The notes: generated by a model from the letters alone, not told the origin. A DNA stretch of 64,000 bases from Rhodocyclaceae bacterium (GCA_020445785.1 JAGRFZ010000028.1:17546-81545), one strand, 5' to 3'; positions 36,337-45,331 are shown, numbered from the stretch's first letter. Program-made: numbers and translations.

Positions 36337-37505
36337 CGCCCATGGCGGAAGGCGGGCGACGGCTGCCGAAGGTGGCCGTGGTGCACGATTGGCTCACCAC
36401 CTATGCGGGTGGCGAGCGCGTGCTGGCACAGATTCTCCGCATCTGGCCGACGGCAGACCTGTTCGCCGTGGTGGACTTCCTGCCCGAAGCGGACCGCAAG
36501 CAACTGCTCGACAAGCGTGCGACGACCAGCTTTGTTCAGCGGCTACCGTGGGCAGCGACGAAGTACCGTGCCTATTTGCCGTTGATGCCCTTGGCCGTCG
36601 AGCAACTGGATGTGAGTGGCTACGACATCGTGATATCGAGCAGTCACGCGGTGGCCAAAGGCGTGATCACCGGCCCCGATCAAGTGCATGTGAGCTACGT
36701 TCATTCTCCGATTCGCTACGCTTGGGACCTGCAGCACCAGTATCTGGCGGAGGCCGGAATGGCGCGCGGGCTGAAGAGCATGATCGCCCGAATCGTCCTG
36801 CATTACATGCGGATATGGGACGTACGCACGGCGAACGGGGTCGACCGATTCGTCGCCAATTCCAATTTCATCGCGCGTCGCATTCGCAAAGCCTACGGCC
36901 GCAGTGCCGAGGTCGTCTACCCGCCGGTGGACATCGATCGATTCACGATGAGGGCGGAGAAAGAGGACTTCTACCTGGCGGCGTCCCGCATGGTGCCCTA
37001 CAAGAAGATGCCGCTGATCGTCGAGGCGTTCTCGCAGATGCCAGAAAAGCGCTTGGTGGTGATCGGGGACGGTCCCGAACTCGCCCGTGCCGAGGCGGTG
37101 GCGGGAGCCAACGTCCGTCTGCTCGGTTACCAGGGAGACCAGGTGCTGGTGGACCACATGCAGCGGGCCAAGGCCTTCGTGTTCGCGGCGGAGGAAGACT
37201 TCGGCATCACACCTGTCGAGGCGCAGGCCTGCGGAACCGCCGTCATCGCCTACGGCAAGGGCGGGGCTCTGGAGACGGTCAGGGAGGAAGGGGACGAAAG
37301 AACGGGTCTGTTCTTCGACGATCAAAACGTGCCAGCGATCATCGCCGCAGTGCAGCGTTTCGAGAATTTGGCGTCACCGATCGAGCCGAGTCACTGCCGC
37401 AGGAACGCAGAAAGATTTTCGCAGCAAGCCTTTTGCGAGCGATTGCAGCGCCTGGTACGTGATGCGTGGCGGGCCCACGCGGGCAATGGCACCGAGGCGC
37501 GATAG
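36288..37505 (+). CDS. GT4-family glycosyltransferase (WbaZ-like)
   Basis: A protein of 405 residues if the ATG at 36288 is used; this start has GGAAGGA 6 bp upstream. An ATG at 36342, just after the preceding stop, is the alternative and would lose 18 residues of no homology. The N-terminal KVAVVHDWLTTYAGGERVLAQIL, the HVSYVHSPIRYAWDLQHQYL segment, VANSNFIARRIRKAYGR, YLAASRMVPYKKMPLIVEAF and FAAEEDFGITPVEAQACGTAVIAYGKGGALETV are those of WbaZ-type mannosyltransferases. It ends the plus-strand exopolysaccharide run; the sulfotransferase gene converges from the other side. Confidence 0.9.
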   Translation: MGKCGEMPVGDDRADLTPMAEGGRRLPKVAVVHDWLTTYAGGERVLAQILRIWPTADLFAVVDFLPEADRKQLLDKRATTSFVQRLPWAATKYRAYLPLMPLAVEQLDVSGYDIVISSSHAVAKGVITGPDQVHVSYVHSPIRYAWDLQHQYLAEAGMARGLKSMIARIVLHYMRIWDVRTANGVDRFVANSNFIARRIRKAYGRSAEVVYPPVDIDRFTMRAEKEDFYLAASRMVPYKKMPLIVEAFSQMPEKRLVVIGDGPELARAEAVAGANVRLLGYQGDQVLVDHMQRAKAFVFAAEEDFGITPVEAQACGTAVIAYGKGGALETVREEGDERTGLFFDDQNVPAIIAAVQRFENLASPIEPSHCRRNAERFSQQAFCERLQRLVRDAWRAHAGNGTEAR

Positions 37506-37606
37506 GTCGCAAAGCGCGACTGCCGCGGCGGCCGGTCGGTCTTGTAGCGGTGAGCGCGCTGCCGCTGGCTCTTCACCAGCACCCGCCGTTGGCAAGGTTC
37601 GCCGCG

Positions 37607-39040
37607 TCAGGCCGGTTCGCCCGACCCGCCGTACCAGCGGCGCATGGGTTCGGCGCACCATTGCTCGAAGGCCGCCCGCTCGCCCTCGCTCCAACCCGAA
37701 CGCGCGACCTTTTCGTGCCGCGCCTGGTTTTCCACCGTCACTTCCAACGCTTCCACTGGGAGGCCGAGGAAGCGCTGGACCTCGGTGATTTGGTCGGCAA
37801 AAGCCTCGATTTCGACCCGCATCCAGCGGCGAGGGTCGATCGAGCCGAGGGTACGCTCGATGTTCTCGTTCCAGTAGCGCCAATACCAGCAATTGCGCTC
37901 GAAGGGGCTCATCTGCCGCCACTGGGCTTCGCTCAGGTCATCGTCGGTGAGCGAACCGTTGGCACGGTAGCTGCTCCATTTTTCCTCGGAGAATATGGCG
38001 CGGCCCGGCTGCGTGGCGTAGCCGAACTCCGAATCGTCGAACCAACCGCGCCCCACGCTCGACGCAACCACATCCTCGGCCCGGCGCACGACCCAGAGAA
38101 ACTTGGCTTCCGGCATCAACTCCGCCAGGATGGATGCAAGGTTGCCGTACTTGTGATCCGATTCGCCGACGATTGTCTCAGGATCGAATGTGCTACAGCC
38201 GACAAAGGAGGCTGCCAGCTCGGCCTGCGCCGCCTCCCGCGAGATCTTGCCGTGGAGGTAGTCGGAAGACAGGCGAATCATCGCGTGGCGTGGCTCGTGC
38301 GTACATCGGCAGTGGGAATTCCGGTCGAGTACTTCGGCAATCGTGGCACTGCCGCTGCGTCCGGTGGACAGTACGAAGAACAGATTCCTGCCCATCTCCC
38401 TGCCGTTTACGGTGCGTTGGCCGAGTGCGACGGGCCCGCCGGAGGCGCCTCCATAGGCGCGCTCGTGTTCGAGCCGAGCATAGTGATCGCTGTCGCGGGC
38501 GCCGATGCACCGGGTCTTCTGGCCGGCGACGACCGCGAATGGAGCGACCTCTCCACTGACGACCGCACCGAGGCCGACGACCGCGCCTTCACCGATCGTG
38601 GTGCCGGGCGCGATCGACGCGCCCATGCCGATCCAAACGTTGCGACCGATCGTCACCGGCTTGCGCACGAGTGCTTCATCGTAGGGAAGGCGCTTGCCGT
38701 GGATGTCGTGGTTGCAAGTGTAGATGGTCACGTTTCGACTGATGTGCGTGTTGTCGCCGATGGTCAGTCCGCCTTCGGTCTTGAAGAAGCAGTGCTCGCC
38801 GACGAAGACGTTCGATCCCACGGTCAGGCTGCGGAAATCCGAAATCGTCATCGGGCCCCGGAAGCAGCAGCCGGTGCCGACTGCCTTGCACTTGTGGTTG
38901 AGCGCCGAGGTGTAGGCCTTGTGGCGCACCGTCGAAAGCAGCGGGCGAAGCTCGCCGAGGTAATAGGCGAACGCTCGGCCGAAACGGGGGCTGGAAATGA
39001 ACCGATTGACGGTTTGGGCCAGGCGGCCCGAAAGATTCAT
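37607..39040 (-). CDS. fused O-acyltransferase (left-handed beta-helix) and PAPS sulfotransferase
   Basis: One 477-residue open frame with two enzyme domains and no stop between them. Residues 1-215 are a hexapeptide-repeat acyltransferase (WbbJ/NodL type): ISDFRSLTVGSNVFVGEHCFF, ISRNVTIYTCNHDIHGKRLP, VTIGRNVWIGMGASIAPGTTIGEGAVVGLGAVV. Residues 216-477 are a sulfotransferase with the PAPS 5'-phosphosulfate loop STGRSGSAT (225-233) and a 3'-phosphate motif RRAEDVVASS (319-328). An internal ATG at 38395 has GGGAG abutting it with no spacer, so independent translation looks poor. The ATG overlaps the flippase stop (ATGA); a second ATG at 39046 is possible. It could acylate and sulfate the same glycan. 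Confidence 0.85.
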   Translation of the reverse strand: MNLSGRLAQTVNRFISSPRFGRAFAYYLGELRPLLSTVRHKAYTSALNHKCKAVGTGCCFRGPMTISDFRSLTVGSNVFVGEHCFFKTEGGLTIGDNTHISRNVTIYTCNHDIHGKRLPYDEALVRKPVTIGRNVWIGMGASIAPGTTIGEGAVVGLGAVVSGEVAPFAVVAGQKTRCIGARDSDHYARLEHERAYGGASGGPVALGQRTVNGREMGRNLFFVLSTGRSGSATIAEVLDRNSHCRCTHEPRHAMIRLSSDYLHGKISREAAQAELAASFVGCSTFDPETIVGESDHKYGNLASILAELMPEAKFLWVVRRAEDVVASSVGRGWFDDSEFGYATQPGRAIFSEEKWSSYRANGSLTDDDLSEAQWRQMSPFERNCWYWRYWNENIERTLGSIDPRRWMRVEIEAFADQITEVQRFLGLPVEALEVTVENQARHEKVARSGWSEGERAAFEQWCAEPMRRWYGGSGEPA

Positions 39041-40299
39041 CGACATCTTCTCTGGGCGACTCCATAGAGTATGACGGTGGCTACGCCGGTGACGGCGATC
39101 TCGGCCAACAGGATGGCCGCCGCGGCGCCGGTGGATTGCCAGTTGGCGACGGCGGGAACGAAAGCCACGAGGAAGACGGCGCAGGCGACCAACTGCAGGC
39201 GCATCTGGGCGCGGTCTTCGTTCAGCGGAATCAGTCCGAGGGTGGTGGCGGCGGAGCGTAGAAAGGTCACGGCCGGCACCAGGATCAGGATGGAAAGCAC
39301 GGCGAGGCTCTGTGGTTCGGCGCGCCCCAGGTAGATGCGCAACACCGTCTCGCCGTTGAAGTGCACGAGCAGTCCGATGGCGGCCAGGCCGGCGGCTACG
39401 ACGGCGGAAATCTGGCCCAGCCGTTTCAGCGCATGGTGTGGCGATTCGCCGAATCTGCGCGAGAAATACGGAAACAATGCCTTGTTCAGCGGCAAGTACG
39501 AAAAGCGAAGCATGTAGCAGAGCTTGTCGATGGCGGCGAAGGGCGCAAGCTGTGCCGAGGAAACGAGGTAGCCCAGCAGAATCACGGGTCCGTGGACGAG
39601 CACGGTGCCGCAAAGATTGGATACGAATAGGTAGCGGCCGGCGGCGAGATTGGACCGCAGTTGGTGCCAGGTCGGCCGGCTCTGCCGAGCGCCGACCGCC
39701 CGGCTCGCGCGATGGTGCAGCAGCCATGCCGGGATCATCGTGCCGAATGTCAGAATGGAGATTGCCAGCGCGCCGTCGTCGGCATTGCGAACGAGAAGCA
39801 GCAGGCAGGCCAGCGCGGCGAGCCGGCCGCCGATGAGGATTGTGACCGGCAGCGCGAGTCGTTCCCGCGCCTGGTGGAACCACAGCGGAAGCAGGGCGTT
39901 CGCCACCAGCAAGGGCGCTCCGGCGAGGGCAAACCCGATGCCGAGGTCGCCACGTAGTCCGCAGGCCAGCAGATAGGCGAGCAGGGCCGGCCCGAGGATC
40001 AGGAATTTCGAATGCTGGGTGAGGTAGAAGATCCGGTTGGTCCGCGTGGCGTCGTCGCGAACGCGCGCCAGTTCCCGCACCGCCGTGAAGTTGAAGCCAT
40101 ATTCGACGATCATCGAAAAAGCGATTGCGGTCGAATAGACGAAGGCGACGTTGCCGAACGATTCGTCGCCGAGGGTCCGGATCAGGTAGGGATAGATCAG
40201 CAGCGGCGTCGCGACGCCGGACAATTGGAACAGCAGCATCCAACTGGCATTGGCTAGGATCGTGCGGCGAACGCCCGGCTTGGCTGCGCTTGGATGCAT
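39037..40299 (-). CDS. Wzx-type polysaccharide flippase
   Basis: A 420-residue membrane protein of the MATE/MOP-like flippase family with about 12 to 14 helices. It should flip lipid-linked repeat units across the inner membrane. Family marks are TILANASWMLLFQLSGVATPLLIYPYLIRTLGDESFGNVAFVYSTA, VEYGFNFTAVRELARVRDD and FAAIDKLCYMLRFSYLPLNKALFPYFSRR. It is the first gene of a two-gene unit and overlaps the acyltransferase-sulfotransferase gene by 4 bp, linking the modification enzyme to the export path. Confidence 0.9.
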   Translation of the reverse strand: MHPSAAKPGVRRTILANASWMLLFQLSGVATPLLIYPYLIRTLGDESFGNVAFVYSTAIAFSMIVEYGFNFTAVRELARVRDDATRTNRIFYLTQHSKFLILGPALLAYLLACGLRGDLGIGFALAGAPLLVANALLPLWFHQARERLALPVTILIGGRLAALACLLLLVRNADDGALAISILTFGTMIPAWLLHHRASRAVGARQSRPTWHQLRSNLAAGRYLFVSNLCGTVLVHGPVILLGYLVSSAQLAPFAAIDKLCYMLRFSYLPLNKALFPYFSRRFGESPHHALKRLGQISAVVAAGLAAIGLLVHFNGETVLRIYLGRAEPQSLAVLSILILVPAVTFLRSAATTLGLIPLNEDRAQMRLQLVACAVFLVAFVPAVANWQSTGAAAAILLAEIAVTGVATVILYGVAQRRCR

Positions 40300-40646
40300 G
40301 GACTGGGTTCGAACGGTCGATACGCGGCGAAGGGAGTGGTGCCAGCGGGCGTTCGGCTCGGCGGAAAGCCGGTCTTGCGCCGACGATCCGATGATCGTCG
40401 GCTCACGGGCCGCCCGGCAGCCGATCCGATACTGTGGCGGGCGCGCCCGAGAGCGCGGCGGGCCGAACGCACTGGGTGCCTAAAGGCTAACCAAGGGTTC
40501 TCGATGACGCAATGCAATAGATGCATCTGTATTTTTCACCGGGAGGGGCAACCCGCGTCGGCGGCGAAGCGGCGCGCGCGCCACGCGGCCTTGCCGGACG
40601 CCGCTCCGGCGGCCGCTGCGCGACACCCCGTCGGCGAAGGGCGGGA
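40300..40646. other. 347-bp intergenic region between flippase and cysNC
   Basis: No gene was found in this stretch. It must hold the 3' end of the cysNC transcript and the promoter of the flippase unit, both reading leftwards. It contains a perfect 10-bp hairpin at 40379-40402, a 10-bp palindrome AGATGCATCT at 40514-40523 in an AT-richer patch, and a GC-rich stem GCCGC/GCGGC around 40600-40613. No convincing promoter pair was found. Confidence 0.5.
40379..40402. repeat. perfect 10-bp inverted repeat upstream of the flippase gene
   Basis: GCCGACGATC (40379-40388) pairs with GATCGTCGGC (40393-40402) across a CGAT loop. It lies 80 bp upstream of the flippase start and 245 bp after the cysNC stop. 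No T tract follows on either strand, so an operator or processing site is as likely as a terminator. Confidence 0.5.
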
Positions 40647-42560
40647 CTACTTCTCCGAAAACAGGATGCCGTGGGTGCGCAGTGCTTCGATGACCCGGTC
40701 GGCCGCCTCGTCCGGCGTGCACAGCGAAGTGTCGATGCGCAGCTCCGGATCTTCCGGCTCCTCGTAGGGCGAATCGATGCCGGTGAAGTTCTTCAGCTCA
40801 CCACGCCGGGCCTTCTTGTAGAGGCCCTTCGGGTCGCGTTCCTCGGCCACCGCCAGCGGCGTGGCGACGTGCACTTCGACGAACTCGTCGGCTTCGACCA
40901 GCCCCCGCGCCATGCGTCGCTCCGAGCGGAACGGCGAGATGAAGGCGGTCAGCACGACGAGGCCGGCATCGAGCATCAGCTTGGCGACCTCGCCGACCCG
41001 GCGGATGTTCTCGACGCGGTCGGCATCGGTGAAGCCGAGGTCCTTCGACAGGCCGTGGCGGACGTTGTCGCCGTCCAGCAGATAGGTGTGGTGGCCCATG
41101 GCGTGGAGTTTCTGCTCGACCAGGTTGGCGATCGTCGACTTGCCTGCACCCGACAGGCCGGTGAGCCAGACGACGCAGGGCTTCTGGTGCTTGAGTCGAC
41201 CCCGGGCGGCCTTGTCCACATCCACATGCTGCATGTGGATGTTGTCGGCGCGGCGCAACGCGAAATGGATCATGCCGGCGCCGACCGTATTGTTGCTGAG
41301 CCGATCGACCAGGATGAAACCCCCGGTGTCGCGGTTGTCCTCGTAGGGATCGAAGGCGATCTGGCGGTCGAGGCCGAGGTTGCAGATGCCGATGGCATTC
41401 AACTCGAGCTGCTTGGCGGCGACATGCTCCATGGTGTTCACGTTCACTTGGTGCTTGATCTCGGTGATCGTCGCGGTGACGGTCTTGGCGCCGATCTTCA
41501 ACAGATAGTTGCGGCCGGGCAGCATCGGTTCGTCGTGCATCCACACCAGCGCGACTTCGAACTGGTCGGAGGTGCCGGCCGGCGCATCGGCGGTGGAGAT
41601 CACATCGCCGCGCGAGATGTCGACCTCGTCGGCCATGGTCAGGGTCACCGATTGGCCGGCGACGGCCTTGTCGAGGTCGCCATCGCGGGTCACGATGCGC
41701 GCCACCGAGCTGCTCTTCCCGGAGGGTTGGACGCGGATCGCGTCGCCGACCTGGACGGTGCCGCCGGCGATCGTTCCGGCGAAACCGCGGAAATCGAGGT
41801 TGGGGCGGTTGACCCACTGCACCGGCAGTCGGAACGGGCTGCGCTGCAGGCGCTCCTCGTCGATCTCGACCGTCTCGAGGTAGCCCATCAGGGTCGTGCC
41901 GTGGTACCAGGGCATGGCCTCCGACGGCGTCACGATATTGTCGCCGCGGAATGCCGACATCGGGATGAAGGTGACATCGTCGATGCCGATCTGGGCAGCG
42001 AACGCGCGATAGTCGTCGACGATGCGGCGGAAGGTCGACTCCGAATAGCCGACCAGATCCATCTTGTTGATCGCGACGACCACGTGGCGAATGCCGATCA
42101 TGCGCACCAGATAGCTGTGGCGCCGAGTCTGGGTCAGGATGCCTTTGCGGGCATCGACCATCAGCACCGCAGCGTCGGCGGTCGAGGCGCCGGTGACCAT
42201 GTTGCGGGTGTACTGTTCGTGCCCCGGCGTATCGGCAACGATGAACTTGCGGCGATCAGTGGAGAAGAAGCGATAGGCGACGTCGATCGTGATGCCCTGC
42301 TCTCGCTCGGCGGCGAGGCCGTCGACCAGCAGGGCGAAGTCAATCTCCTCGCCCTGGGTGCCGTACTTGCGGGAATCGGCCTCCATCGCTGCCAGTTGGT
42401 CCTCGAACAGCATCTTGGATTCATAAAGCAGGCGGCCGATGAGGGTGCTCTTGCCGTCGTCCACGCTGCCGCAGGTGATGAACCGCAGCAGGCTCTTGTT
42501 CTCGTGGCTCTTGAGGTATTGCTCGATGTCGGTGGCGATGAGGTCGGATACGTGGGCCAT
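40647..42560 (-). CDS. cysNC: bifunctional sulfate adenylyltransferase large subunit / APS kinase
   Basis: A 637-residue fusion. The N-terminal GTPase (CysN) part has [31 protein letters not shown] and INKMDLVG, and drives APS formation with CysD. The C-terminal third is an APS kinase (CysC) with its P-loop GLSGAGKST near residue 470, then [13 protein letters not shown] and [15 protein letters not shown]. The product is PAPS, the sulfonate donor used by sulfotransferases or by assimilatory reduction. It follows cysD after 57 bp and is the second gene of the unit. Confidence 0.96.
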   Translation of the reverse strand: MAHVSDLIATDIEQYLKSHENKSLLRFITCGSVDDGKSTLIGRLLYESKMLFEDQLAAMEADSRKYGTQGEEIDFALLVDGLAAEREQGITIDVAYRFFSTDRRKFIVADTPGHEQYTRNMVTGASTADAAVLMVDARKGILTQTRRHSYLVRMIGIRHVVVAINKMDLVGYSESTFRRIVDDYRAFAAQIGIDDVTFIPMSAFRGDNIVTPSEAMPWYHGTTLMGYLETVEIDEERLQRSPFRLPVQWVNRPNLDFRGFAGTIAGGTVQVGDAIRVQPSGKSSSVARIVTRDGDLDKAVAGQSVTLTMADEVDISRGDVISTADAPAGTSDQFEVALVWMHDEPMLPGRNYLLKIGAKTVTATITEIKHQVNVNTMEHVAAKQLELNAIGICNLGLDRQIAFDPYEDNRDTGGFILVDRLSNNTVGAGMIHFALRRADNIHMQHVDVDKAARGRLKHQKPCVVWLTGLSGAGKSTIANLVEQKLHAMGHHTYLLDGDNVRHGLSKDLGFTDADRVENIRRVGEVAKLMLDAGLVVLTAFISPFRSERRMARGLVEADEFVEVHVATPLAVAEERDPKGLYKKARRGELKNFTGIDSPYEEPEDPELRIDTSLCTPDEAADRVIEALRTHGILFSEK

Positions 42561-42617
42561 CTTCAGGGATTCCGTTTCGGGTTTCGGGGCGTCGCGGGGC
42601 GGTGGGGCGGGAGCGCC

Positions 42618-43517
42618 TCAGAAATAGCCTTCCTGCTTCTTCTTCTCCATCGATCCTGCCGAATCGTGGTCGATGACCCGTCCCTGGCGTTCGGAGGTCT
42701 TGGTCAGCAACATCTCCTGGATGATCTGGGGCAGCGTATCCGCCTCGGACTCGACCGCGCCGGTCAGCGGATAGCAGCCGAGGGTGCGGAAGCGCACCTT
42801 GCGCATCATCGGTACCTCGCCGGGCTTGAGCGGCATGCGCTCGTCGTCGACCATGATCAGCGTGCCGTCGCGCATCACCACCGGGCGCTCTGCCGAATAG
42901 TAGAGCGGTACGATCGGGATGCTCTCGAGGTAGATGTACTGCCAGATGTCGAGCTCGGTCCAGTTCGACAGCGGGAACACCCGCATGGATTCGCCCTTGT
43001 GCTTGCGGGCGTTGTAGAGCCTCCACAGTTCCGGGCGCTGGTTCTTGGGGTCCCAGCGGTGCTGTGCGGTTCGGAACGAGAAGATGCGCTCCTTGGCACG
43101 CGATTTCTCTTCGTCACGACGGGCGCCGCCGAATGCGGCATCGAAACCGTACTTGTCGAGGGCCTGTTTCAGGGCCTCGGTCTTCATGATGTCGGTGTGG
43201 ATCGCCGAGCCGTGGGTGAATGGGTTGATGCCCTTGGCCACGCCTTCCTCATTGACGTGCACCAGCAACTCGAGACCCAGCTCGCGGGCCATGCGGTCAC
43301 GGAACCGGTACATGTCCTGGAATTTCCAGGTGGTGTCCACGTGCAGTAGCGGGAACGGAGGCTTGGCGGGATGGAATGCCTTCATCGCCAGATGAAGCAT
43401 CACCGCGCTGTCCTTGCCGATCGAGTACAGCATCACCGGATTTTCGGCTTCGGCGACCACTTCGCGCATGATGTGGATGCTTTCGGCTTCCAGCCGCTGC
43501 AGGTGAGTGAGTGTCAT
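42618..43517 (-). CDS. cysD: sulfate adenylyltransferase small subunit
   Basis: A 299-residue ATP sulfurylase subunit, which with CysN makes APS from sulfate and ATP. The family start [17 protein letters not shown] follows the ATG at 43517, and a GGAGAGGA lies 5 bp before it. The PP-loop is [16 protein letters not shown], and [23 protein letters not shown] and the C-terminal [10 protein letters not shown] are typical. The same frame stays open upstream for 285 more codons into the IS630-like domain, so a 584-residue fusion could also be made. The good ribosome-binding site and normal length favour separate initiation. Confidence 0.94.
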   Translation of the reverse strand: MTLTHLQRLEAESIHIMREVVAEAENPVMLYSIGKDSAVMLHLAMKAFHPAKPPFPLLHVDTTWKFQDMYRFRDRMARELGLELLVHVNEEGVAKGINPFTHGSAIHTDIMKTEALKQALDKYGFDAAFGGARRDEEKSRAKERIFSFRTAQHRWDPKNQRPELWRLYNARKHKGESMRVFPLSNWTELDIWQYIYLESIPIVPLYYSAERPVVMRDGTLIMVDDERMPLKPGEVPMMRKVRFRTLGCYPLTGAVESEADTLPQIIQEMLLTKTSERQGRVIDHDSAGSMEKKKQEGYF

Positions 43518-44372
43518 TGAAGTCCTCTCCGTTCTAGCGCGCGGGCCCCGCTTGGGGCCCGCAGAAGTGTTCGTTCGAGCCGCCGGCGGCGATTCGTCGC
43601 GAGGCGGCTGCACCAATTGCACCCGGGCCGCCTCGCGCGTCAGCCAGGCCTGCAGTTCACCGACGCGGCGGATGTCGGCGCCGCGATGGACTGCGACGAT
43701 CGGGCGGCCCGCGTCGCGGTGCAGGCGCGACAGGAAGTCGATCAGCCCCCCGGCGGCCAGCGGGCTGTCAACGACCAGCCAGCGCAGTCGTCCGCGGGCA
43801 TCGTGGGCGAACAGCTGGTGCCTGCCGCCGGCCAGCGCCCGCTCGCCGGACCAGAACACGCGCTTGCCCGCGCGGCGCGCATTATCGGCGATCGATGCGT
43901 ACTCCGCATCCATCCAGCGCTGCAGCGCACGCGACCGACTGAGTCGGGCCAGGGCCTGGAGGTCCGGCGCAGCCAGCCCCCATTCCGCGAGATAGCCGGC
44001 AATGGTGCGCTCGGCGACCTCGATGCCGAATGCCGAGCCGATGTGTGCGCGTACGACTGCGTTGTTCCACAGTGTGACCTGGGCGCCGGCGGCTTCCGGC
44101 GCCTGCTCGCACAGGGCCGCGCGGATGCGCGCCGCGGTGTCGCCCTGCAGAACGCGTCCGCCACCCGGTCTGCGCCCGCGCGGGCGGACGTCGACGGCGT
44201 CCCAGCCGCCGGCTTCGAAGGCCTTGCAGGCGCTGATGATGGTCGGTGCCGACAGGCCGGTATGCTCGCTCACGTGGGCCAGCGTCAGCCCCTGCCGACG
44301 CAGTTCGACAGCCCGCCGGCGTCGTGCATTCAGTTGCCGGGTGGTCAGTCGTTTCCCGTTCAAGTTCGTCAC
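43518..44372 (-). CDS. IS630-transposase-like HTH protein, in frame with cysD
   Basis: 285 codons from a GTG at 44372, running into the cysD ATG with no stop. The N-terminus [46 protein letters not shown] is an IS630-type helix-turn-helix. It is followed by [11 protein letters not shown] and a winged second HTH ([27 protein letters not shown]). The DDE region survives in outline ([48 protein letters not shown]), but the expected catalytic Asp positions read Gly and His, and the PYSPELNPIE end is missing. It therefore looks like a domesticated, catalytically dead transposase, perhaps a regulator of the cys genes. No inverted terminal repeats of a mobile element were identified. Confidence 0.65.
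43541..43562 (-). repeat. 9-bp GC hairpin just before cysD
   Basis: GCGGGCCCC (43541-43549) and GGGGCCCGC (43554-43562) pair perfectly across a 4-nt loop, 24 bp before the cysD start. It lies inside the open frame joining the HTH protein to cysD. No T tract follows in the transcribed direction; it may act on processing, pausing or translation. Confidence 0.5.
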
Positions 44373-44393
44373 GCAAGTTGGCCTGCCCGGATA

Positions 44394-44425
44394 TTAAACA
44401 ATTTCAAGGCTGGATACTTGTTTAA
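44394..44425. promoter_or_regulatory. AT-rich inverted repeat between the HTH-cysD unit and cysQ
   Basis: TTAAACAA (44394-44401) is the exact reverse complement of TTGTTTAA (44418-44425), with a 16-bp spacer. The pair lies in the AT-richest part of an otherwise GC-rich divergent gap. The right arm sits in the palindrome GTTTAAAC, and a TACAAT at 44435-44440 could be a -10 element for cysQ. This has the form of an operator for a dimeric regulator. Confidence 0.45.
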
Positions 44426-44489
44426 ACATATAACTACAATGCATTTCGCCGGCTTGCGGTAGATTTCGAACCCTTTCGAGGAAGGTGCG

Positions 44490-45257
44490 ATGAAGGACAT
44501 GTTGGCCTTGTTGGACGAATTGATTCCGGTGGTCCGTGCGGCCGGCGACGTGGTCATGGCCGTGTACGGCACCGATTTCGCCGTGCGCGGCAAGGACGAT
44601 GCCTCGCCGGTGACCGAGGCCGACGAGCGGGCGGAGGCACTGATCGTGCCGGCCCTCGAGCAGCTTCTGCCGGGCGTGCCGGTGGTGGCCGAGGAGGCGG
44701 TGGCGGCAGGCCGGGTGCCTCAGGTGGGCGAGCGATTCTGGCTGGTGGATCCGCTCGATGGGACCAAGGAGTTCATCAACCGCAACGGCGAGTTCACCGT
44801 CAACGTGGCACTGATCGAAGCCGGCCAACCGATCCTCGGGGTCGTCCTCGCGCCTGCGCTCGGCCAACTCTACGCGGGCGCTCGCGGTGCCGGCGCCTTC
44901 GTCGAGGACGCCAACGGCCGCCGCCCGATCCAGGTGCGGGCGGAGCCGGAGGAGGGACTTACCGTGGTTGCCAGTCGTTCCCACGGAGACGCCGACGCGC
45001 TCGCGCGCTTCCTCGAAGGGCGCCACGTGGCAGAAACGCGCAGCGCCGGCTCGTCATTGAAGATCTGCCTGGTGGCGTGCGGTGAGGCCGACGTCTATCC
45101 GCGCCTGGGAAGAACCATGGAATGGGATATCGCGGCGGGTCACGCGGTGCTGGCCGCCGCCGGCGGACGTCTGGTCGGGGTGGACGGTGCCCCGCTCGGC
45201 TATGGCAAGCCGGGCTTCGACAATCCCCACTTCGCGGCCTGGGGCGCGGGAGCCTGA
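44490..45257 (+). CDS. cysQ: 3'(2'),5'-bisphosphate nucleotidase CysQ
   Basis: A 255-residue inositol-monophosphatase-fold enzyme that removes the 3' phosphate of PAP (and PAPS), a by-product of sulfonate transfer. Metal-binding motifs are visible: VVAEEAV, WLVDPLDGTKEFINRNGEFTVNVALIE and the C-terminal TMEWDIAAGHAVLAAAGG. It is divergent from the HTH-cysD-cysNC unit. A GAGGAAGG precedes the ATG. Confidence 0.95.
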   Translation: MKDMLALLDELIPVVRAAGDVVMAVYGTDFAVRGKDDASPVTEADERAEALIVPALEQLLPGVPVVAEEAVAAGRVPQVGERFWLVDPLDGTKEFINRNGEFTVNVALIEAGQPILGVVLAPALGQLYAGARGAGAFVEDANGRRPIQVRAEPEEGLTVVASRSHGDADALARFLEGRHVAETRSAGSSLKICLVACGEADVYPRLGRTMEWDIAAGHAVLAAAGGRLVGVDGAPLGYGKPGFDNPHFAAWGAGA

Positions 45258-45331
45258 TCGATGTTGAGGAGGACGGCGGCGGCCGGGCTGCGGCGGGTAG
45301 GGTCCGCCTCTCCCGATTGCGGGCGGCGGCC

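Noticed and set aside
38396-38420. A separate start for the sulfotransferase at the ATG at 38395
   Set aside because: GGGAG abuts the ATG with no spacer and the frame is open through the acyltransferase, so a fusion is the simpler reading. Internal initiation cannot be excluded.
40521-43349. A very long open frame on the plus strand opposite cysNC and cysD
   Set aside because: It mirrors the cysNC and cysD codons; the amino-acid pattern is low-complexity Arg/Asp/His/Val with no family match, as expected from an antisense frame in GC-rich coding DNA.
43518-44372. An active IS630 insertion sequence
   Set aside because: No terminal inverted repeats or TA duplication were found, the DDE residues appear replaced and the C-terminal third of a transposase is missing.
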